DNA from: Planotetraspora phitsanulokensis
GTDB taxonomy: Bacteria; Actinomycetota; Actinomycetes; Streptosporangiales; Streptosporangiaceae
NCBI RefSeq assembly: GCF_016863295.1
Contig: NZ_BOOP01000029.1
Coordinates: 62,001-126,000 of the forward strand
Length of the DNA stretch: 64,000 bases
Direction: 5' to 3'
Each line of letters opens with the position of its first letter. Positions within the stretch are counted from its first letter, which is position 1. A program made the translations under genes and the position numbers. The notes beneath the pieces were generated by a model. It was not told where the DNA came from, did no database searches, and saw nothing but the letters and a program-made list of their open reading frames with translations. This document shows positions 8,153 through 16,488 of the stretch, in pieces.

Positions 8153-9742
8153 ATGACGGAAACCGCGGCCGCGCCGGCGCGGTCCAGAGAAGTAATGATC
8201 GTGCTCCCGGGTCTGGTGCTGGCGATCATGCTGGCGATGCTCGACAACATGATCGTCGGCACGGCGATGCCGAGGATCGTGGCCGAGCTGAACGGCCTGG
8301 AATATTTCACCTGGGTGACCACGGCATACGTGCTGGGCACCACCGTGTCGACCCCGATCTGGGGCAAGCTCGGCGACCTCTACGGCCGTAAGAACATCTT
8401 CCTCGGCTCCATCGTCCTGTTCCTCATCGGGTCCGCCCTGTGTGGAATGGCCGGTTCGGCGATGTTCGGCGGCACAGGCGACGGCATGACCGAGCTGATC
8501 GCCTTCCGCGCCCTCCAGGGCCTCGGCGCGGGCGGCCTCATGGTCAACGTGATGGCCATCATCGGTGACCTGGTGCCTCCGCGCGAGCGGGGTCAGTACC
8601 AGGGCATCATGGCCGCGATGATGTCGCTCGCCATGATCGCGGGCCCGCTCGTCGGCGGTTTCATCACCGACCACCTGAACTGGCGCTGGGCGTTCTACGT
8701 CAACCTGCCGCTGGGCGGCGTCGCCCTGGTCTGGCTGATCGCCAAGCTGCACCTGCCGAAGAAGCGCACCGAACACCGGATCGACTGGCTGGGCGCGGGC
8801 GTGCTCACCGTCGGCATCACCGCGCTCGTGCTGATCACCTCCTGGGGTGGCCAGGCACACGGATACGCCTGGGGTTCCTGGCAGATCATCCTGCTGGCGG
8901 TCCTCGCGGTCGTCTCGCTCGCCGTCTTCCTCCCGATCGAGAAGCGCGCGGCCGAGCCGATCATGCCGCTGCACGTGTTCCGCAACCGGAACTTCTCGCT
9001 GACCTCGCTGATCGGCTTCCTGCTCGGGTTCGCCATGTTCGGCGCGATCAGCTTCATGCCGCTGTTCCAGCAGACCGTCCAGGGCGCCTCGGCGACCAAC
9101 TCCGGCCTGCTCCTGCTGCCGATGATGGGCGCGATGATGGTCGTGTCCCTCTTCGTCGGCCGGGCGATCACCAAGACCGGCAAGTACAAGATCTACCCGG
9201 TGATCGGCGGCGCCATCATGGCGGTCGGCATGTGGCTGCTGTCACTGCAGGACGTCAACACCACCACCTTCCAGACCGGCGTGTTCATCGCGGTCCTGGG
9301 TCTCGGCATGGGCTTCCTGATGCAGACCAGCATGCTGATCGCGCAGAACAGCGTCGAGCAGCGTGACCTGGGAGTGGCGAGCAGCGCCTCGACGTTCTTC
9401 CGCTCCATCGGTGGTTCGTTCGGCATCTCGCTGTTCGGCGCGATCTTCAACAACCACCTGACGGCGAGCCTGACCGAGAAGATCGGCCCGCAGGCCGCCG
9501 CGGCGGTCACGGCGAGTGGCGGGCAGATGAACACGGCCGCGCTCGACCAGTTGCCTCCGCAGATCAAGGGCGGGTTCCTGGAGTCGCTCGCCGGCTCGAT
9601 CAGCTCGGTCTTCGGCTGGGCGGTCCTGTTCGCGGTGCTGGTTCCGATCCTCGCCCTGTTCATCAAGGAGATCCCGCTCAGGGGTGGCCCCACTTCGGCG
9701 AGCGAGGACCGCGAGCCGGTTCCGGCCGTGGCCTTCGAGTGA
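8153..9742 (+). CDS. MFS drug exporter, DHA2 family (EmrB/QacA type, 14 TMS)
   Basis: A 529-aa proton-coupled multidrug exporter. It has the DHA2 N-terminal signature (DNMIVGTAMPRIVAEL), motif A (GKLGDLYGRKNIFLG) and motif C-like Gly/Pro repeats (MIAGPLVGGFITDHLNWRWAF across two segments), with about 14 hydrophobic helices. It is divergent from the TetR regulator and presumably derepressed by a toxic ligand. The transcript probably ends at the strong hairpin after the stop. Confidence 0.93.
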   Translation: MTETAAAPARSREVMIVLPGLVLAIMLAMLDNMIVGTAMPRIVAELNGLEYFTWVTTAYVLGTTVSTPIWGKLGDLYGRKNIFLGSIVLFLIGSALCGMAGSAMFGGTGDGMTELIAFRALQGLGAGGLMVNVMAIIGDLVPPRERGQYQGIMAAMMSLAMIAGPLVGGFITDHLNWRWAFYVNLPLGGVALVWLIAKLHLPKKRTEHRIDWLGAGVLTVGITALVLITSWGGQAHGYAWGSWQIILLAVLAVVSLAVFLPIEKRAAEPIMPLHVFRNRNFSLTSLIGFLLGFAMFGAISFMPLFQQTVQGASATNSGLLLLPMMGAMMVVSLFVGRAITKTGKYKIYPVIGGAIMAVGMWLLSLQDVNTTTFQTGVFIAVLGLGMGFLMQTSMLIAQNSVEQRDLGVASSASTFFRSIGGSFGISLFGAIFNNHLTASLTEKIGPQAAAAVTASGGQMNTAALDQLPPQIKGGFLESLAGSISSVFGWAVLFAVLVPILALFIKEIPLRGGPTSASEDREPVPAVAFE

Positions 9743-9785
9743 CCCGCCCCGGGCGGCTCCCCGAGTAGACGTCCCTGAGAAAAGC

Positions 9786-9826
9786 CGTACGGCCTGCGCC
9801 CCCAGCTTGGGCGCAGGCCGTACGGT
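9786..9826. terminator. Bidirectional terminator hairpin
   Basis: A perfect 17-bp stem (9786-9802 pairs with 9810-9826, sequence CCGTACGGCCTGCGCCC) closes a 7-nt loop. It has an A-run on the left (9781-9784) and TCTT on the right, and sits between the converging MFS and 6-phosphogluconate dehydrogenase genes, so it can stop transcription both ways. Confidence 0.9.
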
Positions 9827-9864
9827 CTTCTGCGAGGTGGCGCGAGTTCTTCGGGCCGCCCTGG

Positions 9865-11298
9865 TCAGGCGGGGTTCTCCGAGCGGTCGGCGGACCAGTC
9901 GGTGTGGAACGAGCCGTCGCGGTCCACGCGGCGGTAGGTGTGGGCGCCGAAGAAGTCCCGCAGGCCCTGGACGAGCGCAGCGGGCAGGCGGTCCCTGCGC
10001 AGGGCGTCGTAGTAGGCGAGCGCGGAGGAGAAGCCCGGCGTCGGGACGCCGATCGTCGCCGCCGTCGCCACCACGCGCCGCCAGGAGTCCTGGGCCGCGG
10101 TGAGCGCGTCGGCGAACGTCGGGTCCACCAGCAGGGTGGGCAGCCGGCGGTCGGCGTCGTAGGCCTCGCGGATCCGGTCGAGGAAGCGCGCCCGGATGAT
10201 GCAGCCGCCGCGCCAGATCGTGGCCATGGCCCCGAGGTCGATGTCCCAGCCGTACTCCTCGCTGGCCGCGATCATCTGGTCGAAGCCCTGGGCGTAGGCG
10301 ACGATCTTGGAGGCGTAGAGCGCACGGCGCACGTCCTCGACGAGGTTCGCGTGCGCGGCCGTCCCGTTCGGGCCCGCCAGGGCGCGCGCGGCCGCCCGCT
10401 GCTCGGGGTGGCCGGACAGGGCGCGGGAGAACACCGCCTCGGCGATGCCGGTCACCGGGACGCCGAGGTCGAGGGCGCTCTGCACGGTCCAGCGGCCGGT
10501 GCCCTTCTGCTCGGCCTGGTCCACCACGACGTCGACGAACGGCTTGCCGGTCTCGGCGTCGACGTGGCCCAGCACCTCGGCGGTGATCTCGATGAGGTAC
10601 GACTCGAGCTCGCCCTTGTTCCACTCGCGGAAGACGTCGGCGAGCTCCGCGGGGGACAGCCCCATGGCCTGCCGGAGCAGGTCGTAGGACTCGGCGATCA
10701 GCTGCATGTCGGCGTACTCGATGCCGTTGTGCACCATCTTCACGAAGTGCCCGGCGCCGTCGGGGCCGACGTGCACGCAGCACGGCGTCCCGTCGACCTT
10801 CGCCGAGATGTCCTCGAGCAGCGGTCCGAGCGTCTTGTAGGCCTCGGCGTCTCCGCCGGGCATGATGCTCGGCCCGTTGAGCGCGCCCTCCTCGCCGCCG
10901 GAGATCCCGGTGCCGACGAACAGCAGGCCGCGCTCCTTCAGCGCGGCCTCCCTGCGGCGGGTGTCCGCGAAGTTCGCGTTGCCGCCGTCGATGATCATGT
11001 CGCCCGGCTCCATGTGGGCGGCCAGCTCCTCGATCACCGCGTCGGTGGGCGCCCCCGCCTTCACCATGATGATCGCTTTCCGGGGCCGGTTCAGCGACGC
11101 GACGAAGTCCTGGACGGAGCCTGCCGGGAGGAACGAGCCCTCGGCCGCGTGGTCGTCCATGAACTGGTTCGTGCGCTCCTCGCTGCGGTTGTGCACCGCG
11201 ACCACATATCCGTGATGAGCGAAGTTTCTGGCCAGGTTCCGGCCCATGACGGCCAGCCCGGTCACTCCGATGTCTGCCTTGTCCATGACACCAGTCAT
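9865..11298 (-). CDS. gnd: 6-phosphogluconate dehydrogenase, decarboxylating
   Basis: A 477-aa oxidative pentose-phosphate enzyme that converts 6-phosphogluconate and NADP+ to ribulose 5-phosphate and CO2. It has the Rossmann motif GLAVMGRNLARNFAHHGY, the substrate-binding GGEEGALNGPSIMPGG, KMVHNGIEYADMQL, and KGTGRWTVQSALDLGVPV. Length matches the long homodimeric form. ATGs at 11298 and 11286 are both possible and neither has a strong ribosome site. Confidence 0.95.
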   Translation of the reverse strand: MTGVMDKADIGVTGLAVMGRNLARNFAHHGYVVAVHNRSEERTNQFMDDHAAEGSFLPAGSVQDFVASLNRPRKAIIMVKAGAPTDAVIEELAAHMEPGDMIIDGGNANFADTRRREAALKERGLLFVGTGISGGEEGALNGPSIMPGGDAEAYKTLGPLLEDISAKVDGTPCCVHVGPDGAGHFVKMVHNGIEYADMQLIAESYDLLRQAMGLSPAELADVFREWNKGELESYLIEITAEVLGHVDAETGKPFVDVVVDQAEQKGTGRWTVQSALDLGVPVTGIAEAVFSRALSGHPEQRAAARALAGPNGTAAHANLVEDVRRALYASKIVAYAQGFDQMIAASEEYGWDIDLGAMATIWRGGCIIRARFLDRIREAYDADRRLPTLLVDPTFADALTAAQDSWRRVVATAATIGVPTPGFSSALAYYDALRRDRLPAALVQGLRDFFGAHTYRRVDRDGSFHTDWSADRSENPA

Positions 11299-11365
11299 AT
11301 ACCGTTCGGGTGGTCAAGGCGCGACAGGGGGAGGCAGGGGAATCGCCGCTCTCGCTTATCATGTC

Positions 11366-11391
11366 AAAACCCGGCTAATCCGACGGGTTTT
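11366..11391. other. Hairpin upstream of the glycosidase-like gene
   Basis: AAAACCCG pairs with CGGGTTTT across a 10-nt loop, followed by TCTATAG. It lies in the gap between the divergent gnd and the beta-propeller gene. It could be an intrinsic terminator or attenuator, or a regulator site; position alone does not decide. Confidence 0.55.
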
Positions 11392-11490
11392 CTATAGAGA
11401 TGGCAGCCGGGGGCGGGAAATGCTTGGCAGTCGCCTTGATCCTCTGTTAAGAGGAGGGATGCCCGAGGCCGGGCTGACCATCGTCATCAT

Positions 11491-12387
11491 GTGATCAACG
11501 GAGAGTTCGACGTGTTCATACCGAAGCCGGAACGGTCGGTCGTCGCGGTGCCCCCGCCCGGGGACGGGGCCGGATTCTGGGCGGGTGCGCCCAGCGCCGT
11601 CAGCAGGGACGGGTGGATCTATCTCGCCTACCGGCTGCGCCGGCCCATCGGCGAGGGCCGCGGATACGCGGTCGAGGTGGCGAGGTCGGCGGACGGGGTG
11701 CACTTCGAGACGCTGCTCACCATCTCGAAGGAGCAGATGAACACCGAGTCCCTGGAACGTCCCACGCTCGTGGTGACCCCCGACGGCAAATGGCGCCTCT
11801 ACCTCAGCTGCGCCACGTACGGCACCAAGCACTGGCGGGTGGAGGTCATGGAGGCCGCCGACCCCGCGGCCTTCGACCCCGCCGCCGCCCGGGTCGTGCT
11901 CCCCGGAGACCTCAAGACCGGCGTCAAGGACCCGGTGATCCTCCACCACGGCGGCATGTGGCACCTGTGGGCGTCCTGCCATCCGCTGGAGGACGCGCAG
12001 GAGGCCGACCAGATGGTCACCGACTACGCCACAAGTCTCGACGGGCTCGACTGGGCCTGGCAGGGGACGGCTCTCGACCGGCGGCCGGGCGCCTGGGACT
12101 CCCGGGGTGTCCGCGTCAGCGCGGTGACGTTCACGGGGGAGACCGTCATCGCCTACTACGACGGCAGGGCGTCGGCGGAGGAGAACTACGAGGAGCGCAC
12201 CGGCGTCGCGATCGGCCCCGACCCGTCGACGCTGACGGCGACCGGCAACGGGCCCGCCGCGCAGTCAGGTCACGCCCGGGGCGGGCTGCGCTACCTGGCC
12301 ATCGTGCCCGTCGACGGAGGCCACCGCCTCTACTACGAGCTGACCCGGGCCGACGGAGCCCACGAGCTGCGCACCGAACTGCGCTGA
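11491..12387 (+). CDS. Five-bladed beta-propeller, GH43/GH130-like glycosidase-fold protein
   Basis: A 298-aa protein without a signal peptide. It has repeated blade-like strands with Asp/Glu-rich turns: AGAPSAVSRDGWIYLAY, ESLERPTLVVTPDGKWRLYL, VKDPVILHHGGMWHLWAS, TVIAYYDGRASAEENYEER. The spacing resembles GH43/GH130 propellers, which cleave or phosphorolyse glycosides. Catalytic residues cannot be assigned safely; Glu and Asp in ESLERP and VKDPV are candidates. The start is GTG; a GTG seven codons later is an alternative. Confidence 0.65.
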   Translation: MINGEFDVFIPKPERSVVAVPPPGDGAGFWAGAPSAVSRDGWIYLAYRLRRPIGEGRGYAVEVARSADGVHFETLLTISKEQMNTESLERPTLVVTPDGKWRLYLSCATYGTKHWRVEVMEAADPAAFDPAAARVVLPGDLKTGVKDPVILHHGGMWHLWASCHPLEDAQEADQMVTDYATSLDGLDWAWQGTALDRRPGAWDSRGVRVSAVTFTGETVIAYYDGRASAEENYEERTGVAIGPDPSTLTATGNGPAAQSGHARGGLRYLAIVPVDGGHRLYYELTRADGAHELRTELR

Positions 12388-12397
12388 CCCCGGGCGA

Positions 12398-13372
12398 CTA
12401 CGCCGCTCCCCGCCTCGGCCGACCGTTGCGCGCCTGCCGCTGGCCCGACGGCCGGCTGCCCACGAGGCCGCCCGACCTCTCCCGGGGACGGAGCCAGTCG
12501 CTGAAGTCCTCCTCCGTGATCTCCTGGAGGAGGGCGATGTCCGCGGCGAAGTGGGACAACAACTCCTGACGCTGCGCCCAGGTCAGGGGCCGCCGCGCCC
12601 GGCCGCCCCACTGGAGGACCCTCTCCATTGGCGTCGTCAGCCGCTGCCCGAGGACCCGGTCGCCCAGCCGTACGAGCTGGGAGAGCATCTCGTGCCGCCG
12701 TGTCTCGGGAGGGTGGGCCGTGACGTTTTCCCGGGGGATCTCGGTGATCACTCCCCGCTCGACCCCGAGGAACACGCAGATGCGGTCCAGGGTGTCGGCG
12801 GGCCGGTCGACCAGGTCGCGGTAGCGGAAGAGCAGCACCTGCTCGCGCGGGAAGAGCGTGAAGAGGTGCCTGAGCTGCTCGCCGTACCTGCCGATCGCGA
12901 CGTAGTGCCAGAACGGCGCCCAGCCCGCGGCGATCCTGCTCCGCTCCCGCGCGCAGGCCTCGATCACGTCACCCATCGGTTCGAGCCCGGCGGACCAGAG
13001 ATGGGTCCAGTTGGAGTGCGCGCGCTCGACGGGGTCGCGCAGCGAGATGATCAGCTTGGCTCCCGGAACCGCGTCCCGGATCCGCCGCTGGGCGGCCAGG
13101 TCGTAGAGGTAGAACGGGGTCGCCTCGCCGCGCGGCGCCCCGGCGGGAGCCGCGTCGAAGAGCGCCTCGTAGTCGGCCCGCCGCCACACGTGCTCGCGGT
13201 AGGTCTCGGCGTCTCCGGGGCCCACGCCCGCTGGGGGCGGCCCGTCGGTGAGGAAGAACTTCGGCTCCTTGACGGCCGACATGAACAGCCCCGGATGCCG
13301 GTTCAGGGCGGTGTGCAGGGCGGTCGTCCCGGCCTTCGGGACCCCCATCACCAGGAAGTCAGGCAAAGCCAT
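12398..13372 (-). CDS. Sulfotransferase family protein
   Basis: A 324-aa PAPS-dependent sulfotransferase fold. The 5'-phosphosulfate loop is at the N-terminus (MGVPKAGTTALHTALNRHPG). KEPKFF follows, and the 3'-phosphate site region is LIISLRDPVERAHSNW. It transfers sulfate from PAPS to an unknown acceptor such as a carbohydrate or lipid. It is convergent with the propeller gene (10-bp gap), which fits a glycan context but does not prove it. Confidence 0.88.
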   Translation of the reverse strand: MALPDFLVMGVPKAGTTALHTALNRHPGLFMSAVKEPKFFLTDGPPPAGVGPGDAETYREHVWRRADYEALFDAAPAGAPRGEATPFYLYDLAAQRRIRDAVPGAKLIISLRDPVERAHSNWTHLWSAGLEPMGDVIEACARERSRIAAGWAPFWHYVAIGRYGEQLRHLFTLFPREQVLLFRYRDLVDRPADTLDRICVFLGVERGVITEIPRENVTAHPPETRRHEMLSQLVRLGDRVLGQRLTTPMERVLQWGGRARRPLTWAQRQELLSHFAADIALLQEITEEDFSDWLRPRERSGGLVGSRPSGQRQARNGRPRRGAA

Positions 13373-13514
13373 GCTTATCCTCCCTATTTCCCTACAAATT
13401 TAGTTGGAAATATCACCTCCTGGAAGCATCCTTTCGGGGTTGGTGTACCACCCTGGCGGCCGTCCTATCGCGGTTCTCCGGAGTCGCCCCCCGGGCAGGA
13501 TGATCGTCGTTAGC

Positions 13515-13835
13515 ATGGCCTCCATGATCCCCACGGATCCGGTGGAAAGCCCCGAATCCCTACGCAGGCGGGCCCACGAGCTGAGGGAGTGCGCGCGGCG
13601 GGCAAGGACCATCGCCGAGACGCTCGGCCCATTCCTCGACCAGGCCGTGGCCGCGGCCACCGCCAAGGACGCCTGGCAGGGCTGGTACGCCAGAGAGACG
13701 ACCGGCCGCCTGCAGGACCACAAACGGCATCTGAGCGGGATGGCGAACCGGCTCGTCATGGACGCCGGCGCGTGGGTCAGGGAGGCCGAGAGCCTGGAAC
13801 GGCAGGCCGACGCGGCGAAGAAGGCGGCCGAATGA
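13515..13835 (+). CDS. WXG100-like small helical protein
   Basis: A 106-aa, all-helical, charged protein with a central W-x-G turn (Trp54-Gln55-Gly56 in KDAWQGWYAR), the hairpin layout of WXG100/ESX secretion proteins. Such proteins are exported by type VII systems or pair with larger effectors. The stop overlaps the next start (ATGA), so it is translationally coupled to the calpain-like gene. The frame is open from 13404, but the ATG at 13515 gives the compact WXG length; an ATG three codons later is also possible. Confidence 0.7.
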   Translation: MASMIPTDPVESPESLRRRAHELRECARRARTIAETLGPFLDQAVAAATAKDAWQGWYARETTGRLQDHKRHLSGMANRLVMDAGAWVREAESLERQADAAKKAAE

Positions 13836-15310
13836 CCTACGCCGGCTTCGACGTCGACAAGATCCGCCTTCTGGCCAGGGAGCTCAGGAAGGCGGGAGGC
13901 GGTGCCGGCGGGCTCCAGCGTGACCTCGCCAAGGTGCTCGGCGACGCGGAGTCGGCCCTGAACGGCGCACCCCCGACGTCGTACCAGCCGCTGCTGGACA
14001 CGATGCGCGGCGGGGAGGCCAGGGGCGTGCCCGGGGTGCTGGCGACCGTCCTGCCGGACACCGCGGGGGAGATCGACCGCCGGTGCGACCGGATCTCACC
14101 CCCCGGCGCCCCCTTCCCGCCCGGCACGGTCGTCGACCCGATGATCGTCTTCGACCGGGACGAGCCGGACCAGGGCAAGGTCAACCAGGCGCTCGACGCG
14201 ATCAAGGGGCTGGGCGGCAAGGACTTCGGGATGAACGGAAACCGCGACGATCTGAGCGCGGTCGCCAAACGCCTGGAGGAGCTCACCCCCGCCGAACTCG
14301 ACCTGTTCCTGTCGAAGGTGAGCGACGAGGACCTCAAAAGGTACGGCAGGCTCATCTCCGACACCGGGGACAGCTGGCTCAACCCGTTCGACCACAACGG
14401 GCTGCCCGACGGCGAGCGGCGCGAGCACCTCAGCCACCTCCTCGAGCGCGCGGGGCCCGGCCTGTGGGGCAAGCTCGCCGCCGACCTGCCTGGCGTGCAG
14501 CCCGGGTTCGACTCCACCGACGTCTTCCTCGACGGCGTCAACAGCCAGAGCGGCGTGAGCACCACGGGGCTCCGGTACGGCATGCCGAACGTCCCGATGT
14601 TCGCCGACGGCGTCCAGGCGGACGAGGTCGCCCAGGGAACGCTGGGCGACTGCTGGTACATCGCCTCGCTGAAGGCCACCGCCGCCGCCGACCCGAAGTT
14701 CATCCAGGACGGCATCCGGCAGAACGCCAACGGCACCGTCTCCGTGCGGGTGTGGGACAAGGAGGGGAAACTGCACTGGGTGACGGTGACTCCCGACCTG
14801 CCGGTGGACGCCAACGGCAACCTCGCGTTCGCGCGGAGCGTCAGCGGCGGAAAGATCACCGAGAGCTGGCCCGGCTACTACGAGAAGGCGTTCGCCCTGC
14901 TGTACGCCGAGGACGGCGGCGGCGCGCCCGACTCGAAGGGCGGCGACGACCGGTACGACCGTGAGGAGCGCGGCAGTTACGGCGCCATCGAGTGGGACTT
15001 CACCGAGAAGGCCCCGCCGTACCTCACGGGCAACGACGCCGACGGCCTCGACCTCGACTACGACGATGTGAAGAAGGCGTTCGACTCGGGGCATCCGGTG
15101 ATCGTCTCGACCCACTCCACGGCGGACGGCGTGCCGGCGAACCTGAAGGGCGCCTACGTGGCCAGGCACGTCTTCTACGTGAAGGGGTTCAAGGACGGAA
15201 AGATCATCCTGGGGAACCCGTGGGGACCGGACTCGCCCGACGCCGTGGTCACGCCGGACGAGTTCAAGAAGTGGTTCGACGATCCGCAGAAGCTGAGCGT
15301 GGGGGACTGA
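13832..15310 (+). CDS. Calpain-like (peptidase C2) cysteine protease with helical N-terminal domain
   Basis: A 492-aa protein. Residues ~1-90 are a helical region comparable to WXG/LXG leaders. Residues ~255-490 are a calpain catalytic domain, with the C2 signature QGTLGDCWYIASLKA (nucleophile Cys274), His446 in ARHVFYVKGF and Asn462 in LGNPWGP. A D/N-rich acidic stretch lies at 360-412. Calpain domains recur in bacterial polymorphic toxins and secreted effectors. It overlaps the WXG-like gene upstream, and two small genes follow tightly. Toxin function is an inference. Confidence 0.87.
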   Translation: MTYAGFDVDKIRLLARELRKAGGGAGGLQRDLAKVLGDAESALNGAPPTSYQPLLDTMRGGEARGVPGVLATVLPDTAGEIDRRCDRISPPGAPFPPGTVVDPMIVFDRDEPDQGKVNQALDAIKGLGGKDFGMNGNRDDLSAVAKRLEELTPAELDLFLSKVSDEDLKRYGRLISDTGDSWLNPFDHNGLPDGERREHLSHLLERAGPGLWGKLAADLPGVQPGFDSTDVFLDGVNSQSGVSTTGLRYGMPNVPMFADGVQADEVAQGTLGDCWYIASLKATAAADPKFIQDGIRQNANGTVSVRVWDKEGKLHWVTVTPDLPVDANGNLAFARSVSGGKITESWPGYYEKAFALLYAEDGGGAPDSKGGDDRYDREERGSYGAIEWDFTEKAPPYLTGNDADGLDLDYDDVKKAFDSGHPVIVSTHSTADGVPANLKGAYVARHVFYVKGFKDGKIILGNPWGPDSPDAVVTPDEFKKWFDDPQKLSVGD

Positions 15311-15311
15311 C

Positions 15312-15557
15312 ATGGAAGAGTGGCGGCTGCGCCGAGGCATCCCGTACCGGCTGGAGCACGGCGGGGCGTCCCTGCTCGTGGGGATCAACGACCTGAAGCC
15401 CGGGCAGGTCGTCGTCACCGTGAACGTGGACGGCGTGCCGAGCGGCACCTACGAACTGGGCGTCGGTGACACCCTCGACATCGCCGACCGGTCGTACCGG
15501 GTGACCGCGATCGAGGCGGACGGGCGGGGATACGCCGACCTGGAGGCCGGGTCATGA
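15312..15557 (+). CDS. Small cytoplasmic beta-rich protein downstream of calpain (candidate immunity protein)
   Basis: An 81-aa protein with no signal or membrane segment, starting 1 bp after the calpain stop. Its C-terminal half (VGDTLDIADRSYRVTAIEA) resembles the C-terminal part of the lipoprotein encoded next, suggesting a duplicated small beta domain. I do not recognise the family. Position after a putative toxin fits an inhibitor or immunity role, but this is inference. Confidence 0.65.
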   Translation: MEEWRLRRGIPYRLEHGGASLLVGINDLKPGQVVVTVNVDGVPSGTYELGVGDTLDIADRSYRVTAIEADGRGYADLEAGS

Positions 15558-15886
15558 GGCGCGCGGCCATCCTTCTCGCCGCGCTATTCGCGGTCTCGGC
15601 GTGCCAGTCCACCGGTGAGCAGGCCACGGAGGCGTGTTCCGGGGCCGATCGCGCCGGCGCCGTGCACATCCTCCAGGGCGGCGCCTACCCCCTGGCCGGA
15701 GGCGCCCGAGCCGGGCTCAACTCAGTCGGGGACGACCATGAGGCGACGCTTGCGCTGATGGGGGGCGCGGCGGGCGATCCCGGCTCGGTGAGCGTCAAGG
15801 TGGGTGACCAGTTCACCGTTGCCGGACACCGGTTCGAGGTGGTGCAGGTCTGCGCCGACCGCGTCTCCGTGGTCGCCGGCTCCTGA
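15554..15886 (+). CDS. Small lipoprotein, paralogue-like to the preceding 81-aa protein
   Basis: A 110-aa protein with a lipoprotein signal (lipobox VSAC, Cys17), whose start overlaps the previous stop (ATGA). The C-terminus [21 protein letters not shown] aligns by eye with VGDTLDIADRSYRVTAIEADG of the preceding protein. A cytoplasmic and a membrane-anchored version side by side would protect both compartments if the calpain is a toxin. The last ~165 bp overlap the 3' end of the antisense ATPase gene. Confidence 0.65.
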   Translation: MRRAAILLAALFAVSACQSTGEQATEACSGADRAGAVHILQGGAYPLAGGARAGLNSVGDDHEATLALMGGAAGDPGSVSVKVGDQFTVAGHRFEVVQVCADRVSVVAGS

Positions 15887-16300
15887 GGCCTCCCGCGCCG
15901 TCTCGGCGCGGACCTCGAACCACACGTCGTTCCTGCCGCCTTCCCGGATGATCCCCCAGCGGTCGGACAGCACGTCCAGCAGGGGCAGCCCCCGTCCGCT
16001 GGAGCCGTTCGGCACCACGTGCCCCGCACACGGTGGGGCTGCGGATCCGTCGTCCTCCACGCGGATCCGCACCCGGTCGGCAAGGCGCGAGACGGTGATG
16101 ACGAACGTGCCGCCCTGTCCCGATCGTGAGTGGATGACCGCGTTGGTGACGATCTCACTGGTCAGCAGCACGCAGTCGTCATGGCGTGGATGGTCGCGCC
16201 CCAGGACGGCGGACACCAGCCGGCGTGCCTGCCTGACCTGCTCGCGCGCACCGGCGAGCCGCGCCACCCGATTTCCCGCGGCGTCCCCCGAGATCTCCAT
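15722..16300 (-). CDS. ATP-binding anti-sigma-factor-like protein (RsbW/HATPase_c_2)
   Basis: A 192-aa protein whose residues ~10-130 form a GHKL ATPase domain of the RsbW/SpoIIAB type: N-box [17 protein letters not shown]1 [11 protein letters not shown]2 [18 protein letters not shown]. Many actinomycete copies lack a partner sigma factor and act in stress or development signalling. The ATG at 16300 follows AGAGGAGG. The final ~55 residues are low-complexity and read through the antisense strand of the lipoprotein gene, so the natural domain ends near 15890. Confidence 0.82.
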   Translation of the reverse strand: MEISGDAAGNRVARLAGAREQVRQARRLVSAVLGRDHPRHDDCVLLTSEIVTNAVIHSRSGQGGTFVITVSRLADRVRIRVEDDGSAAPPCAGHVVPNGSSGRGLPLLDVLSDRWGIIREGGRNDVWFEVRAETAREASGAGDHGDAVGADLHHLEPVSGNGELVTHLDAHRAGIARRAPHQRKRRLMVVPD

Positions 16301-16488
16301 CGAGCCTCCTCTGTGGTCCCACAGATTGGACGCCCGCGAGTCAGCCGGAGATGTCACAAGAAGGTAGGAGTGTAGTTGCCTGCGGCGTATGTCCGCGAGG
16401 ATCGAAGATTTGTTGTCCATCCGCTGACTTTTGCGAAGTCAATCGCCGTTCCGGGAATGTGTCGCCGACGATATATGTCTCAGGAGAC

